Assembly (NCBI RefSeq): GCF_000316605.1 | Contig: NC_019683.1 | Coordinates: forward strand, 3,952,036 to 4,016,035 | Source of the DNA: [Leptolyngbya] sp. PCC 7376 | GTDB taxonomy: Bacteria; Cyanobacteriota; Cyanobacteriia; Cyanobacteriales; MRBY01 | Direction of reading: 5' to 3' | Length of the DNA stretch: 64,000 bases | Shown: positions 45,068 to 54,870 of the stretch, piece after piece | How the letters are laid out: every line of letters begins with the position of its first letter | Numbering within the stretch: the first letter of the stretch is position 1 | The notes under the pieces: model-generated | The model's input: the letters and a program-made list of their open reading frames with translations, nothing else | Told to the model about the DNA's origin: nothing | The model's database searches: none | Translations under genes and position numbers: made by a program

Positions 45068-45601
45068 TTAGTTTAAATAGTCTTCTAGATTCCAGCCTAA
45101 ACACTCAATTATTTTTTGAAAATCTTTGAAGATAATATCTTTATTGGTTGCAGTTAGAGATGGGATATGAACAAAAGTCACTTGGGTCGACAACTGCTTT
45201 TTTTGGAGATATTCCAACACATGAAAATATAAGCCTTCGCAAACAAATTTCCCAGCATCATTACTAACTGTTGCTTGTCTTAGATTTCCACAAAATTTTT
45301 CTAGATTGAGCTGAGTTTGAAAGTGTTTTTCCTTGTAAGAGGCTTGAGATTCTAAGGTTAATATTTGACGAGATTCTGCCATACCACAGCACAAGATGAT
45401 ATCAGGCTGATGTTGGGCGATCGCCGCAATGACTTTTTTACTGGCAAGTTTAGTATCTACTATTAACTGGCGCAGAAAAATAAGCTCAACTTTGGGGAAG
45501 TCGAGATCTTGAACCAATGCCAAAAGATCATCTGAAGAATTACTTTGTTGGTGCTCTAACCAAGGTCGAAAAGAGGTTAGTAAAATCTTGCGAGTAGACA
45601 T
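45068..45601 (-). CDS. pcp: pyroglutamyl-peptidase I (peptidase C15)
   Basis: 177 residues, shorter than the usual 200-215. The catalytic triad is visible: E76 in CCGMAESRQI, C121 in SNDAGKFVCEGLYFHVL, H145 in FVHIPSL. The enzyme removes N-terminal pyroglutamate from peptides. Its ATG overlaps the TAA of the HEAT-repeat gene as TAATG on the minus strand, so translation is coupled. DUF4112 follows. Confidence 0.8.
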   Translation of the reverse strand: MSTRKILLTSFRPWLEHQQSNSSDDLLALVQDLDFPKVELIFLRQLIVDTKLASKKVIAAIAQHQPDIILCCGMAESRQILTLESQASYKEKHFQTQLNLEKFCGNLRQATVSNDAGKFVCEGLYFHVLEYLQKKQLSTQVTFVHIPSLTATNKDIIFKDFQKIIECLGWNLEDYLN

Positions 45602-46272
45602 TACTCAGCTGATTTGAGTTGTTTGAGACCATACTCTGCCGCAGCACGAATTTGAGGGTGATCATCCTTCGCCATAAATTTCAATGCCGCTAAACTTTTC
45701 TCGCAAGGTAAATTTCCCAATGCTTCTGCAAGACGTCGCTTAATGAGCCAGTTATCCGATGAAGCAAAGGCTAATAACTTATCAACGGTATCCACTGCAC
45801 CAATTTCTCCGAGGGCGGCGATCGCCGCTTGCTGGATCACGACTTCCTCACTGTTCAGAGCTTGAAGTAACGCATCCTTCGCTTCTGGTTTCCCGAGATT
45901 TCCTAGAGAAACAGCCGCACTAAATCGCACTAACCAAGACGTATCTTCATAAAATGCCCGCAGCAATGGTTGCAATGCCCGTTCATCTTCCAAATAACCC
46001 AGTGCTCCTGCTGCATCCGCCCGAATACCATAGTCTTTATCTGTTTCCAGTAGCTTGATCAGCAATCCATAGGACTCATTCGTTTGCTTTACACCGAGGG
46101 CAAAAACTGCCATAGAGCGAATTTGTAGCACATCATCATCAAGGACTTTTTTGATTAATGGCATTGATTCTTCTGCGTTATAGTCCCGTAAATTTGCCAA
46201 CGCAATCATTCGATCGCGAGAATTCTCACTATCGAGTTGCTGAGAAATTTCGGCTAAACTGAGTTGGGGCAT
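45601..46272 (-). CDS. HEAT-repeat protein (phycobilin-lyase/NblB-like superfamily)
   Basis: 223 residues from the ATG at 46272 (MPQLSLAEISQQLDSENSRD); an earlier in-frame start would overlap a poor leader. About six HEAT/PBS-lyase repeats are visible (ALANLRDYNAEESMPLIKK, RADAAGALGYLEDERALQPL, RFSAAVSLGNLGKPEAKDAL, QQAAIAALGEIG, RRLAEALGNL). In cyanobacteria such proteins act in phycobilisome assembly, bilin attachment or degradation, or in Fe-S metabolism; I cannot choose. Its start is 58 bases from the divergent lipase gene; its stop overlaps the pcp start. Confidence 0.75.
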   Translation of the reverse strand: MPQLSLAEISQQLDSENSRDRMIALANLRDYNAEESMPLIKKVLDDDVLQIRSMAVFALGVKQTNESYGLLIKLLETDKDYGIRADAAGALGYLEDERALQPLLRAFYEDTSWLVRFSAAVSLGNLGKPEAKDALLQALNSEEVVIQQAAIAALGEIGAVDTVDKLLAFASSDNWLIKRRLAEALGNLPCEKSLAALKFMAKDDHPQIRAAAEYGLKQLKSAE

Positions 46273-46329
46273 TACAAAACCTGTATGAAAGCTTAATAAA
46301 ATTGTAATGAATGCCACAAGACTTTTTCA

Positions 46330-46935
46330 ATGGAGCATAGTGAGGTGAACCCTACTAATCCGGTTGTGTTGGTGCATGGTTTTCTAGATCGCCAATATAT
46401 TTTTAAATCGATGGTGCGTTATCTCAAAGCCAAAGGTTGGAGTGTTTATGCACTCGACCTTATTCCGAATGATGGGCGGAAGTCCCTACCGGAATTGGCA
46501 TCGCAGTTACAGCTTTTTATTGAAGAAAACCTTAATCATTACCCAAATTTCGATTTGCTCGGCTTTAGTATGGGCGGCTTGGTGACTCGGTATTATCTCC
46601 AGCGAATGGGCGGTAATGAGCGAGTGGAACGTTATATTAATGTTTCTGCTCCAAATAATGGCACTTTGACGGCTTTTAGTCTGCCATTTCCGGGAATTAA
46701 ACAAATGCGCCCCAATAGCGAATTTCTCGAAGATTTAAATCATGATGTGGAATCTTGCCTCGAAAAAATCCGGGTGACTTGGATGTGGACACCATTTGAT
46801 TTGATGATTTTGCCAGCAGACAGTACACGTCTTCCCATTGGGCGCGAAGTGAAACTACCAGTAGCATTTCATCCATGGATGCTCAGTGACCCAAAAGCGC
46901 TGGCTGAAATTGAAAAAGCATTACTCGAACCCTAA
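46330..46935 (+). CDS. alpha/beta-hydrolase, lipase-like
   Basis: 201 residues. The oxyanion region is NPVVLVHGFLDRQYIFKSMV and the nucleophile elbow is LLGFSMGGLVTRYYLQRMGG (Ser in GFSMGG). DSTRLPIG supplies a candidate acid and HPWML a candidate histidine near the C-terminus (residues 177-186). It resembles triacylglycerol lipase or esterase proteins of cyanobacteria without a signal peptide, so cytoplasmic. Divergent from the HEAT-repeat gene with a 57-base shared promoter region. Confidence 0.78.
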   Translation: MEHSEVNPTNPVVLVHGFLDRQYIFKSMVRYLKAKGWSVYALDLIPNDGRKSLPELASQLQLFIEENLNHYPNFDLLGFSMGGLVTRYYLQRMGGNERVERYINVSAPNNGTLTAFSLPFPGIKQMRPNSEFLEDLNHDVESCLEKIRVTWMWTPFDLMILPADSTRLPIGREVKLPVAFHPWMLSDPKALAEIEKALLEP

Positions 46936-47131
46936 ATCGTGAGGATAATGTTGTGAATGTAGAGGGGAGGATTTGAGGCGATCGCCAAACATTGTGGTCT
47001 GATGGCTGCGTGACGAGATATTGCACTTTACTGGGATTTGTGAATAGGAGCTAAAAACTTAGTCTAGACTGCTGAGATTAGATAAACCCTAAAACGAGTC
47101 GGTATCAGCTGTACCCAGTTTTGCATTATCA

Positions 47132-47617
47132 ATGAAGAAAAAACTAGGCTTTCTCGGCAGTATCACAATCGAGCAAGATGGTTCTAAACACTTTCGTTTA
47201 GTCTATCGGCCAATTTTATTGTGGCTATGTTCTGTTTTTTTGAGCCTTGTTTTAGGCGCACCTTGTGTCTGGGCAATTATTAATCATTCTGATTTTCGGA
47301 TCTTTGCTAGCTTATCCTGTATGGGATTTATCTTTTTTGCAATTGATTTACTCCGTCATTTAGGCTCGATTGTGACAATAGATTTTAGTAAATCCCAAGG
47401 CTATTTCAGATATAAAAAGAGTCTCTTCGGTCGTCGATGGCAACAAACATTTAGCCTCAATGAGCTGGTTCGAGTTGAGGCGATCGCCTCACAAAACTCA
47501 TCGTCAAAAATTTGTTTATTGTTGACCACCGCCAACCCAATTTATATAGACTTATTTCTCAGGCGATCTCCTCATGTGATTGTCAATAAAATCAATCAAT
47601 TTTTAAATTACTCATAG
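47132..47617 (+). CDS. two-helix membrane protein with PH-like C-terminal part
   Basis: 161 residues. Two hydrophobic helices (ILLWLCSVFLSLVLGAPCVW and IFASLSCMGFIFFAIDLLRH) are followed by a beta-rich part (IVTIDFSKSQGYFRYKKSLF, RRWQQTFSLNELVRVEAIAS) reminiscent of small bacterial PH-like membrane proteins. No family name is secure. Nothing nearby indicates a role. Confidence 0.5.
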   Translation: MKKKLGFLGSITIEQDGSKHFRLVYRPILLWLCSVFLSLVLGAPCVWAIINHSDFRIFASLSCMGFIFFAIDLLRHLGSIVTIDFSKSQGYFRYKKSLFGRRWQQTFSLNELVRVEAIASQNSSSKICLLLTTANPIYIDLFLRRSPHVIVNKINQFLNYS

Positions 47618-47701
47618 AAAAAGCAATACCCTAATTCTCCGTAGTCTTTTGGGGGTTAGGACATCGCTAAATCATTATTTAAAGATACTTATTTCTGGAG
47701 T

Positions 47702-48592
47702 TTAGAGTGACTTTTTATCCTGAATCTTTGTATCAAGATTAACCAAAAGGTTATTCCATTCTTCAATTAAGATTGCTGTTGTGGTATCTATAGGTGTTTC
47801 TGTCTCTTGGTAGAGACGAGCAACTGCATCCACGGTATCTAGCCAGCTTTGTTGTTGTAAATAATTTGCTGTATCAAAATTTGTTGTAATTTCAGCGTTC
47901 CGAGAAACAACGATATCTATAGAGCGACTACCATTAATGTCTAGAACAACATTATCTATATCCTCTTCTAATAATTCCTCTGAAGCCCCACAGGCAACCT
48001 CAATCACTGCAAGATAGGTTTCTTGATCAGATAAACCTTCATCGTACTGAGGAACCTTAAGGCTAATCAGACTACCTTCAGTTAATTTATCCTTAACACG
48101 AACAATAGGGAAATCAAAATTTGCGGTGTTCTCTAATAAAGTATCTGGGGCAATGGTTAAGTTGGCATCGAGGTCTGGCGCCATATTTTCTTTTGTCTGG
48201 AGCGAATCAAAGACTTCTGCCTCTGTAAGGTAAGGGGTTAAATAGAGACTCGCTTGTACAAATGTTTCTTCTTCTTCTGTCTGACTAGGCTCAGCATACA
48301 GCCAAAAAGTTGGGTGAGAATTCCCTGTTGTACTAAATTTATGCTCTGGGATGATAGCGGCATAGGTGCAACTATCTGTCACAACAATTGATGTCTCTTC
48401 TTCACTGCGGGTTGCGCCACCCGTACCGCCTTGAAGACCACCATTTTCATCGGGTGGTGCGTCAAAATTTGCTTCTTGGAAGAGTTTAGATGTTGGCGGA
48501 GAAGACTGAGCATAGCTAGTTTCCGCAATAGCAGCGATCGCCACCATGCTGAGTAGCGCGAGTTTAAGGGATTTTGATAGAAGAGAAAACAT
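47702..48592 (-). CDS. DUF928 secreted protein
   Basis: 296 residues. The signal peptide ends near TSYAQ. The mature start has the family's Gly/Arg-rich motif (ENGGLQGGTGGATRSEEE) and the beta-rich body with CTYAAIIPEHKFSTTGNSHP followed by FWLYAEPSQ and LYLTPYLTEAEVF. DUF928 proteins are cyanobacterial, often next to CHAT and haemagglutinin genes, and have no established function. It is the last gene of a minus-strand block with CHAT-TPR (203-base gap), a response regulator and an exoprotein. Confidence 0.85.
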   Translation of the reverse strand: MFSLLSKSLKLALLSMVAIAAIAETSYAQSSPPTSKLFQEANFDAPPDENGGLQGGTGGATRSEEETSIVVTDSCTYAAIIPEHKFSTTGNSHPTFWLYAEPSQTEEEETFVQASLYLTPYLTEAEVFDSLQTKENMAPDLDANLTIAPDTLLENTANFDFPIVRVKDKLTEGSLISLKVPQYDEGLSDQETYLAVIEVACGASEELLEEDIDNVVLDINGSRSIDIVVSRNAEITTNFDTANYLQQQSWLDTVDAVARLYQETETPIDTTTAILIEEWNNLLVNLDTKIQDKKSL

Positions 48593-48795
48593 GTGGGATC
48601 GTAGATACTTAGAAAGTTCTGGATAGTATGACGTTATTGGTCAGACAAAAGATTCAGCTATCGAAAAATATTATTTCAGAGCACAGCGAAAATTTTGGGG
48701 AAGTTTTATTCTCTATTTTCTAGAAGAAGCTGATGATTTCCGACAATTTTCCGATGAAGTTTTAATAATATCCATATAAGGCTAATTGACCCTCG

Positions 48796-51510
48796 CTAGA
48801 ACCAGTTGCCCACCATGACAAAAGGTGCCCAATAGTACGGGTGCTGGAAAGCCGAATTTTCTGAGAGCAAGGATAGTTGAGCTTGGCGCAGGGCTTCGGA
48901 TTTGGTTGTGTTTGGCTGCTGTAAGTTTTCATAAAATTTGGCGATCGCCTGGGCTGTGGAAGCATCATTTACTGACCAGAGGGTTGCCACTGTAGTTCGA
49001 ACACCAGAGCGAACTGCAAGCCCTGCCAAACCTAGGGCTGCACGGTCATCTCCCGCAGCAGTTTGGCAAGCACTCAGCACCAACAAATCAATCGGGACTT
49101 CGTTGGCTAATGAGCGTTGTTCAACGATACTTTTCAAACCTTCAATCGAAATTTTTTCGTCCCAAGTCAGCAAAAATGTTTCATTGGGATCAGAGCTAAA
49201 TTGTCCGTGAGTCGCGAGGTGGACGATGGGGTAAGCAAATTCGTCAATTGTGCTTTGAAAGGCTTTTGTCGTGAATGAATCGTTAAAGAGAGTTTGTTCG
49301 GTAAAACTTTTCCTAATGGTTTCAACTTCGGCAGCAACAGCGGGTAAAGCGCTAAATCCTTGGCGGGCTTCAGTGAGGGCCCCAATAATCATTTGTTGGG
49401 ATTGTTTGCTAGAAAGTTCCGGGGGCTGGAGGAGTTGTAAACCTGGGGTGAGGGCGATCGCATATTTCTCGATGAGATACCGTTGTCCATCATGCAAAGC
49501 TGCCATCGGAATATTCCGCAGACCACCGTCCAACACAAAAACAAGGGTTTGAATATCTTGCTCTTTTAACTGTGGTTCAACGGGCTGAATGAGCCACTGG
49601 TAAAGGCCTTGGGAGAGTTGTAGACGAGAAACATTCGGATAGCTTGGGTTGAGAATAGCTCGCCGCTGTCGCTGAATCACCTTTTCTAGATCGGTCTGCT
49701 TCGCGGGAGTGCTGTGGTAGATGTATTGGTCTTGGGGGTCTGTTTTTGTTTTATCCGAATTATTTTTAGTTTGGGGCGATCGCCCTGAAGGAAGATAAGT
49801 GATGACTGCAAGGCGTTCAGGCAAAATAATGGGATAAACGACGGCAGCGTGGGGATCGTTATTTTGGATTAGCTCATTAATAGAAGTCGGCTCAAGATCG
49901 ATGCAGGCAGTCCGAAAAAAGTTTGCCAACTCAGACACTTGTAGAGCTTCGATTACTCCGCGGGCAGCTTCAATATTTTGGCGACTCGGCTGGTCTTGAC
50001 CAGCAGTTGGCGTGAGTAAAACATCGACATATTCGCGATAAATAGGTTCAACACGTTCTCGAAAATCAAACTGGACATCTGTATCAACAGCGATTAGATC
50101 ACCTCGGATTTTGTTCAACGCTGTGATCGCAATGTCATAGTAATTAGCCGATAATTTATAGTTTTGCGCTTTATCGTTGGGGCGATCGCCATTTTGATCT
50201 CCTTGTTCGCGGTAGGTTTTGCCAAGTTGACTAGCCCACCGGAAAATCAGATCTTCGGCATTGAGCATCTGGGATAACTCAAATGCTTGTTGCGAAAAGG
50301 TTTGGGCTTTAGTAAGCTGATTTTGTTTGAGATAAAATACACCCAATGTGCCAAGGGCATAGGATTCGGCACGGACATCATTAAGGGTCTGAGCTTTGGC
50401 GATCGCCTCATGAAGCAATTCGACAATTTGTTGGGGTTGGGAATAATCAGGAATGCGTTGCAAACTATCGGCGAAATTTACCAAGGCATAAATATTACTG
50501 CGATTGGCAGGTAGCCCAAGGATTTTTGTTTGTAGTTCTGCCTGAATGTCCTGGATTTGGCCATACTTCTTCTGTTCGACAAGAACACGCAGTTGACTCA
50601 GTAATGCCTTGACACGAATAGTTTCGCTATCAGCTTCTGAATAGGCTTTCTCATAATAGGCGATCGCCTCATTTCCCTTTTTTTGTTGCTTGGCAATACT
50701 CCCTAAGTGCAAATAAATAGTCGTAGGATTAATTTGATTATCTTCAGCAATTTTTAAACTTTTCTCAAATGCTGTTTTGGCACTTAAAATCTCATCGATA
50801 TCTTTATCTTGATTTTCCTTCTCTGTTGCTTTTGTTTGAGATAAATCATCTTCCAATTGCCCAATAGCGACTAAAGCCAAACCCAAACTTCGGAGCTGTT
50901 GAATTTGTAATAATGGGTCACTTCCTTGAAGCACTTGTGGCGTTAGCTCGCTGAGAATATTACGAGCACGCCGATAAAAACCGAGGGTTTGTAATGCTTG
51001 AGATTGATTGATTCGAGTACCAAGAATGCCTGTTTTATCATCGAGTTTACGATAGAGTTTTTCTGCCTGTTGCCATGTTTGAAATGCAGTTTCTGCCTGT
51101 CCTTTTTTTAGCTGTAAACGACCTTGGTTATTTAAACTTTGGGCATAGGTGAAAGTTGCCTGATCTTGTCCTTGAAAGGCGATCGCCTCAGAGAGAGATT
51201 GTTCGGCTGCATCCCATAATCCCAGTTGTTGTTGCGTGAGGGAGAGGATGTTGAGGTAATAGGCTATATCTTCTTGATTATTTTGTTGACGGGCAGTGGC
51301 GATCGCCTGTTCAAGTAATGCGTTTGCTTCGGTATAACGTTCTTGTGAATAGGCCTGTTTAATCGCTGCAGTAAGGGCCTCGCCTGTTTGTCGCTGTGAG
51401 ATAGATGGCGAGACATTAGGCATTGTGAAGCTGTAGCTCGTTGCACTGAGGAGACTCCCCCACAGAGCACATCCGCCAATTAACCCAAAGATATAAGAAC
51501 GATTTTTCAT
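48796..51510 (-). CDS. CHAT-domain TPR protein (caspase-like protease fold)
   Basis: 904 residues. A hydrophobic segment at residues 7-30 (IFGLIGGCALWGSLLSATSY) acts as signal peptide or anchor. Residues 45-480 hold TPR motifs (AIKQAYSQERYTEANALLEQ and later repeats). The C-terminal 300 residues are a CHAT domain with the caspase dyad intact: H768 in VHLATHGQFS and C815 in LLVLSACQTA, then GDDRAALGLAGLAVRSGVRT and TLWSVNDASTAQAIAKFY. CHAT enzymes are cysteine peptidases of the separase-caspase group; some are regulated by TPR partners. Target unknown. The signal sequence implies a periplasmic or lumenal place. Confidence 0.9.
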   Translation of the reverse strand: MKNRSYIFGLIGGCALWGSLLSATSYSFTMPNVSPSISQRQTGEALTAAIKQAYSQERYTEANALLEQAIATARQQNNQEDIAYYLNILSLTQQQLGLWDAAEQSLSEAIAFQGQDQATFTYAQSLNNQGRLQLKKGQAETAFQTWQQAEKLYRKLDDKTGILGTRINQSQALQTLGFYRRARNILSELTPQVLQGSDPLLQIQQLRSLGLALVAIGQLEDDLSQTKATEKENQDKDIDEILSAKTAFEKSLKIAEDNQINPTTIYLHLGSIAKQQKKGNEAIAYYEKAYSEADSETIRVKALLSQLRVLVEQKKYGQIQDIQAELQTKILGLPANRSNIYALVNFADSLQRIPDYSQPQQIVELLHEAIAKAQTLNDVRAESYALGTLGVFYLKQNQLTKAQTFSQQAFELSQMLNAEDLIFRWASQLGKTYREQGDQNGDRPNDKAQNYKLSANYYDIAITALNKIRGDLIAVDTDVQFDFRERVEPIYREYVDVLLTPTAGQDQPSRQNIEAARGVIEALQVSELANFFRTACIDLEPTSINELIQNNDPHAAVVYPIILPERLAVITYLPSGRSPQTKNNSDKTKTDPQDQYIYHSTPAKQTDLEKVIQRQRRAILNPSYPNVSRLQLSQGLYQWLIQPVEPQLKEQDIQTLVFVLDGGLRNIPMAALHDGQRYLIEKYAIALTPGLQLLQPPELSSKQSQQMIIGALTEARQGFSALPAVAAEVETIRKSFTEQTLFNDSFTTKAFQSTIDEFAYPIVHLATHGQFSSDPNETFLLTWDEKISIEGLKSIVEQRSLANEVPIDLLVLSACQTAAGDDRAALGLAGLAVRSGVRTTVATLWSVNDASTAQAIAKFYENLQQPNTTKSEALRQAQLSLLSENSAFQHPYYWAPFVMVGNWF

Positions 51511-51603
51511 GGGTTAATTTTAGCCTATGACGATAAGCTGAGTTCTTCGATTATTTAAAGTAACTTTCTTTTTTATTTTGAAACATCTCTCAAAATCGAT
51601 ACT

Positions 51604-52110
51604 TTACAGAGCAATTTCTCTGATACCAGCTTTCTCTAACAGTAGCCTGGCTTGCTCTAATTTATCAGCTAAAATATTGGTCAGTGTCTCTAGCTCTTCA
51701 ATTTTTTTATGGCAGCTATTCAACTCTTTTTGCTGCTTCTTTGCTTCTATTTGGCGACTGACACGAATTAAAACTTCTTGAAATCGAAAAGGCTTTGTGA
51801 TGTAGTCAACACCACCTATATCAAATGCTTTGAGTTTAGAAACAACATCATCTTGGGCGCTTAGAAAAATAACTGGGATATCTTTTGTCTTGGGTAATTC
51901 TTTTAAGCGAAAACAGAGTTCGAAACCATCCATTCCAGGCATTTTTATATCGAGAAGAATGATATCTGGTTGTTCGAAAACGACAGATTTTAAAGCCATA
52001 TTGCCATTAATTGCTTGGCGGACAACATAGTCTTCAGCGAGTAATACATCTGATAGTAAGTGCAAGTTTTCTGGCTTGTCATCAACAATTAAGATACTTG
52101 TTTTTTCCAT
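51604..52110 (-). CDS. response regulator with C-terminal coiled coil
   Basis: 168 residues from the second Met (MEKTSILIVDDKPENLHLLS). The receiver domain is complete: acidic pair D10 D11, phospho-acceptor D54 in IILLDIKMPGMDG, S83-like switch and K105 in YITKPF. The last 50 residues (KKQQKELNSCHKKIEELETL and on) are a coiled coil, not a DNA-binding domain. No histidine kinase is in the window. It lies between the CHAT gene and the second exoprotein, in the same orientation, so a regulatory link is plausible. Such coiled-coil tails usually precede an output domain; here it is absent. Confidence 0.85.
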   Translation of the reverse strand: MEKTSILIVDDKPENLHLLSDVLLAEDYVVRQAINGNMALKSVVFEQPDIILLDIKMPGMDGFELCFRLKELPKTKDIPVIFLSAQDDVVSKLKAFDIGGVDYITKPFRFQEVLIRVSRQIEAKKQQKELNSCHKKIEELETLTNILADKLEQARLLLEKAGIREIAL

Positions 52111-52234
52111 CATGCAACTCCCTTTTTATGAAATTAGATTCCGAGATAATTCCAGTTGAATTGGCCTCTCGCGACAACCAAAGCTACTGACTTGGTTTTT
52201 AGGTTTAGCTAACTTCTTCTTGAATTTCAGGGCG

Positions 52235-54751
52235 TTATCTGGAATTTCTGCATTTTTTTTCGGGCGATCGCCAAGGATTTTCGATCTCGCGCTGGGCAAA
52301 CAGTTGAATGTGTCCCTCTGGCGTTCGTTCCCACTTTGTAACTTGTCGGATCGATTGTGATTGTGTTGAAACTATGGGGGTGTGTTTGGTGAAGGATGTC
52401 ATCGTGGGCGATCGCCGCCAATCAGTCCATGCATCAGCAGAAAGTAAATTATCGGGACTTGTTGGAATGCCACCTCGTCCTGATGTTGTAAAAGTATTCA
52501 CCCGCGCAACATCACAACGATCCGTAATCAGATTACTCGGATCATTCAAAGTCACAGGCAGTTTGGCCACACTAGACACTGGGTCAACATCCAGAACATT
52601 CAACGTTACAACACCATCAAACTCAACGCCTAGTCGGGATGATGCTGTGATGTCACTATCTGGAGTTCGCATCTCTCGAAAGACAGCACCATAGACACCT
52701 GTTGCATTTACGGTGACCTGCCCAGCCTCGCTATTCGCAGAATTTGCGGTGATATCACTATTGTTACTGGCTAGCAAAAACCCAACATTGAACGTAATGT
52801 TCCCCCCGGTGGCATTGCCTATCGCATTGCTACTGACGAAATTCTCATTAGAGAAAAAGACAAATTCACTCAGGTCAAAATTAATATTGGCATCGTCGCC
52901 AGCAGAAGCCTCGGCCTTGATAAAACTATTGTCTGCAAATAGGCGATCGCCACTGATATTAATACTGCCAGCGCCACCACCCACGACATTACTGACCGAA
53001 ATCTGTGCACCCTGTGTAATCAAGCTTTCCCCTGCATGGAAAAATACATTGCCCGCATCGCCACTACTTTCTGAAACAGAAAAAATACCACTGGGTAAAA
53101 TCCCTCGATCAAAAAAGAATGAACTGTCTTGAGTATTGTCTTCAAGTTGCGTATTGATGCCTGAAATCAAGGCCTGCTCTGTTACAACAACTTCGACATT
53201 GCCACCATTCGCACCACTAAAAGTAGATGCAGAAATTTGGCTCCCATCCAGAACCCTCAAATTTTTAGCGAGTACTTTAACTCCACCACCAACATTGCTG
53301 GCATCAGAGTTACTAATAGATTGAATACTGCTAGGACGCTCGACTGAACTCTCTAGAACAACATCTCCTGTTGCGTTGACAAAAATTCTGCCGCCTTCGC
53401 CTCCAGTGCTGGTTGAAGTATTAATCTGTGCACCATTAATAATAAATAAATCCTTGGTTTCGACGATAACCAAGCCACCATCACCATCTCCACCAACATT
53501 GTTGAGAACTCTCGTGCCACTGGTCAGGCCTACAGGCTGACTGGTATCTGCACCTGACGCCACTAAGCGCACAAAATCTGAAGCCATAATACGAATCAGT
53601 CCGCCATTCCCATCCGATAATGTATCCGTTGTGACTAGGGAGTCAGAGAGATTAAAAGTCTTGGTTTCAACAATAAATGAGCCACCATTACCACTACTCC
53701 CATTTCTTGTGACTAACCCAATGAGGCTATCTTCAATGCGAACATTCTGAAAATTGAAAAAGATATCACCGCCATCTACTGCACCATCTAGAGGGGCAAA
53801 TAACTGGGAATTCTCTAACAATGCAAAGTTACGACCAATAAAATTTAGGGAGCCGCCATTTAATGTATTTACAATGCTGCCGTTCGTGATCGTAATATCT
53901 CCACGGGCGATCGCCGGATTCACTAAATCACCTAATGATTTAATCGATGTCAGAGTGCGGTTAATGCCATTTGGTAGACGGACTGTACCAGCTTCTCCGA
54001 CACTAACGAAAAGAATTTCTACAGGGTTCTGAGTAGATCCAAAGTTAACGTCACTTCCATTTAGCGTAATATCACCGCCATAGAGCATAAACTCTTGCGC
54101 TTCATCGAGGCTGATATTCACTTGGTTAAGAAGAATAGGGGCAGGATTTTGACCAAACTGTAGACCGATGGGAGCCGTAACTGTCAGTAAAGGAATGTGA
54201 TTACTGACGGCACTAAATACCGTGTTATCTGCGAACTTAATGGCTTCAGCAGTGGAGCCAATAAATGCTCCTTGTAAATCTAGACTGGCATCTGGCCCAA
54301 AACTTAAGCCTTTTGGGTTTAGGAGATAAAAGTCACTGCCGCCCATCGCATCATTAAGGACATTTAGAGAGCCATTAATAATGCTGGCAGAATCTCCAGT
54401 GACCCGCGAAATAATTCTGTTGGCACCTTGAGCATCGAAATAAACTGATTCATTGCTGCTAATCCCAAACTCACCAAAGCTATGGAATAAATTAGCGCCA
54501 TTATTACTCAAAAGGCCTTGGTCGATGATGATGCTATCTCGAGGTTCTCCTCGTATCGAATTCCGAATCAGTGTATTGGTCGTATTATTTTGATCTATGG
54601 TGATCCCAGTGATTGAAGGAGGGGAGCCAACACCGGGAGGCATGGACTGGGCGATCGCCATAGAAGAGAACCCACTGATTTGGAGACAAAGCCCTCCAAA
54701 AATAAGTGCAGCAATGGGGCAGTTGCTTTTCTCAATCCTCTGTGTTGCCAT
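52235..54751 (-). CDS. haemagglutinin-type exoprotein (TPS domain), shorter copy
   Basis: 838 residues from the ATG at 54751 (MATQRIEKSNCPIAALIFGG). The signal peptide ends near MAIAQ. The TPS domain occupies residues 30-270 (LFHSFGEFGISS, FYLLNPKGLSFGPDASLDL). A beta-helix region of about 400 residues follows. The C-terminus has KLPVTLNDP, NTFTTSGRGGIP and WTDWR, the same signature as the 1998-residue protein at 5841. No PPC domain or Pmp-type repeats. Probably exported by a TpsB pore. It is first in the minus-strand block with the response regulator, CHAT and DUF928 genes. Confidence 0.88.
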   Translation of the reverse strand: MATQRIEKSNCPIAALIFGGLCLQISGFSSMAIAQSMPPGVGSPPSITGITIDQNNTTNTLIRNSIRGEPRDSIIIDQGLLSNNGANLFHSFGEFGISSNESVYFDAQGANRIISRVTGDSASIINGSLNVLNDAMGGSDFYLLNPKGLSFGPDASLDLQGAFIGSTAEAIKFADNTVFSAVSNHIPLLTVTAPIGLQFGQNPAPILLNQVNISLDEAQEFMLYGGDITLNGSDVNFGSTQNPVEILFVSVGEAGTVRLPNGINRTLTSIKSLGDLVNPAIARGDITITNGSIVNTLNGGSLNFIGRNFALLENSQLFAPLDGAVDGGDIFFNFQNVRIEDSLIGLVTRNGSSGNGGSFIVETKTFNLSDSLVTTDTLSDGNGGLIRIMASDFVRLVASGADTSQPVGLTSGTRVLNNVGGDGDGGLVIVETKDLFIINGAQINTSTSTGGEGGRIFVNATGDVVLESSVERPSSIQSISNSDASNVGGGVKVLAKNLRVLDGSQISASTFSGANGGNVEVVVTEQALISGINTQLEDNTQDSSFFFDRGILPSGIFSVSESSGDAGNVFFHAGESLITQGAQISVSNVVGGGAGSINISGDRLFADNSFIKAEASAGDDANINFDLSEFVFFSNENFVSSNAIGNATGGNITFNVGFLLASNNSDITANSANSEAGQVTVNATGVYGAVFREMRTPDSDITASSRLGVEFDGVVTLNVLDVDPVSSVAKLPVTLNDPSNLITDRCDVARVNTFTTSGRGGIPTSPDNLLSADAWTDWRRSPTMTSFTKHTPIVSTQSQSIRQVTKWERTPEGHIQLFAQREIENPWRSPEKKCRNSR

Positions 54752-54870
54752 GAATGCCTCCCCCCCCAAACATCAAGTGGATTTGAGATAAACCCGACTC
54801 TTTATCCTACTGCGATAAATTTAGGTTGCCCGGTTGATACTGTTAATCCTGCGTTGGAAGGGAAATCTGC

